This document shows positions 63,256-64,000 of a stretch of 64,000 bases of DNA, in pieces. Under the pieces are notes generated by a model. It was not told the DNA's origin. It ran no database searches and saw only the letters and a program-made list of their open reading frames with translations. Origin of the DNA: Ephydatia muelleri (lineage: Eukaryota > Porifera > Demospongiae > Spongillida > Spongillidae); contig JABACO010000011.1 of the NCBI GenBank assembly GCA_013339895.1, positions 3,927,306 to 3,991,305 on the forward strand. The letters run 5' to 3'. A program made the translations under genes and the position numbers. Position 1 is the first letter of the stretch, and the number at the start of each line of letters is the position of its first letter.

Positions 63256-64000
63256 GATACCCTTTATTTAAAATCCTCAGTTGTGCATTGTTGCATATCA
63301 TCAGGAATGTTGTGCAAAGTCGTTGGAAACCCCCCCACCCCCTCCCTATGAAATCCTGGATACATGCCTGTTCAATGGTGACCATCTGACAGCAGGATGT
63401 CTGTACTATAGACATTACAGCTGCCATAGGCTTATCATTTGACAAGATCCTTGATGATTGCTCTGCTACGTTTAAGATATATGTGCATTGCAGCCATCAT
63501 GACATATGTTACCACATTCCTTAGAAAAATAAGCCAGCTCTATCCCTGAGTAAGAATTGTACCACATAGCAATCAACAAAGAAGGTACAATCTGGTGAAC
63601 AATTAGGAAGCCCATTGAGTTTATTCAAATCCCCTGCCGTCCATAAATGACGTCACGCAGAAGGGGGGGGGGGGGGGAGGGGTACGCAAGTTTGTGACAG
63701 TCTGTGACAAGGGGGGGGGAGGGGGGCGATGAAAGGTGACATCACAAATTCTTAAGTGTGCACAGACACATGCATTCACACACGCACACACACACACGAA
63801 ATAATTCATATTTCATTTTTCTTTGGCCACAAATCGAATTCGATGACGTGCAATAATGACACTTGAGCCCAAATTACCTTGCATAAATAGAAATACGAGA
63901 AATTAAATTGTGGACCCCTCCCTCGGGTTCTGTGTGCAATGCAACACCGTGTGTGTATCTGTGTGCTTGTGTCTGCATGTGTGTGTACGTGTATTTCGTA
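63256..64000. repeat. Outer segment of the right palindrome arm and start of CA-rich array
   Basis: Reverse complement of 22461-23205. The G-rich tract at 63664-63680 is about 3 bases longer than its C-rich mirror at 22782-22796. The window ends inside the CA-rich array, so the true right border of the palindrome lies beyond 64000. Confidence 0.85.

Larger units (their letters stand above)
22461..64000. repeat. Giant inverted repeat (palindrome) built of satellites
   Basis: The first base of the left arm (TACGAAATACACG at 22461) matches the last bases of the window (CGTGTATTTCGTA ending at 64000). Mirror-paired positions sum to about 86,460 in the outer arms (for example 23013/63445, 28974/57484, 31505/54957) and to 84,718 in the inner arms (34644/50074, 36840/47878, 38491/46227, 39459/45259). 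The difference reflects extra duplications in the right arm. Mirror translations of 200-350 codons are identical or differ by about one residue. The arms run 22461 to about 39970 and about 44710 to 64000, separated by a spacer of about 4.7 kb where the mirror match becomes poor. The right arm is cut by the window end. Confidence 0.93.

Overview
The window looks like nuclear DNA of an animal, most likely a sponge or another non-bilaterian. Introns of 0.4-5 kb with GT..AG borders interrupt one recognisable gene. The inserted mitochondrial fragment reads correctly only with TGA=Trp, AGA=Arg and ATA=Ile, which is the sponge/cnidarian type of mitochondrial code and not the bilaterian invertebrate code. 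The nad3 part resembles demosponge nad3 most. No bacterial-type gene organisation is present.

Left third (1-21,579): about nine + strand exons between 4,874 and 20,463 encode the C-terminal third of a cap-specific mRNA 2'-O-methyltransferase 1 (CMTR1) homologue. They cover the guanylyltransferase-like region and a degenerate or uncertain WW region. The N-terminal G-patch and catalytic FtsJ domains were not found and probably lie left of the window. The introns hold an unusual amount of inserted material: short inverted-repeat (MITE-like) elements, a cox1::nad3 mitochondrial chimera, and a 1.2 kb terminal-inverted-repeat transposon carrying a broken coding frame. Positions 1-4,873 contain no gene I can support.

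Middle and right (21,580-64,000): a CA-rich minisatellite is followed by a giant inverted repeat that fills the rest of the window. The left arm (22,461 to about 39,970) and the right arm (about 44,710 to 64,000 and probably beyond) are nearly identical reverse complements around a 4.7 kb spacer. The arms are built from two satellite families. One is a 42-bp monomer with 31-bp variants, carrying two dyads (CAATGCATTG and TGCTTATSATAAGCA). The other is a ~135-bp monomer containing the same GCTTATSATAAGC core. Within the arms the 42-bp array flips orientation several times, has higher-order repeats (a 146-bp unit of 31+31+42+42, and kilobase-scale blocks), and carries arm-specific duplications. 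Because 42 is a multiple of 3, the array produces hundreds of long open frames with 14-residue repeats on both strands; I regard these as non-coding.

The observation most worth following is this palindromic, dyad-rich satellite complex immediately downstream of CMTR1. It could be a centromere-like or heterochromatic locus, a very large foldback-type element, or in part an assembly artefact. Sequence alone does not decide between these.
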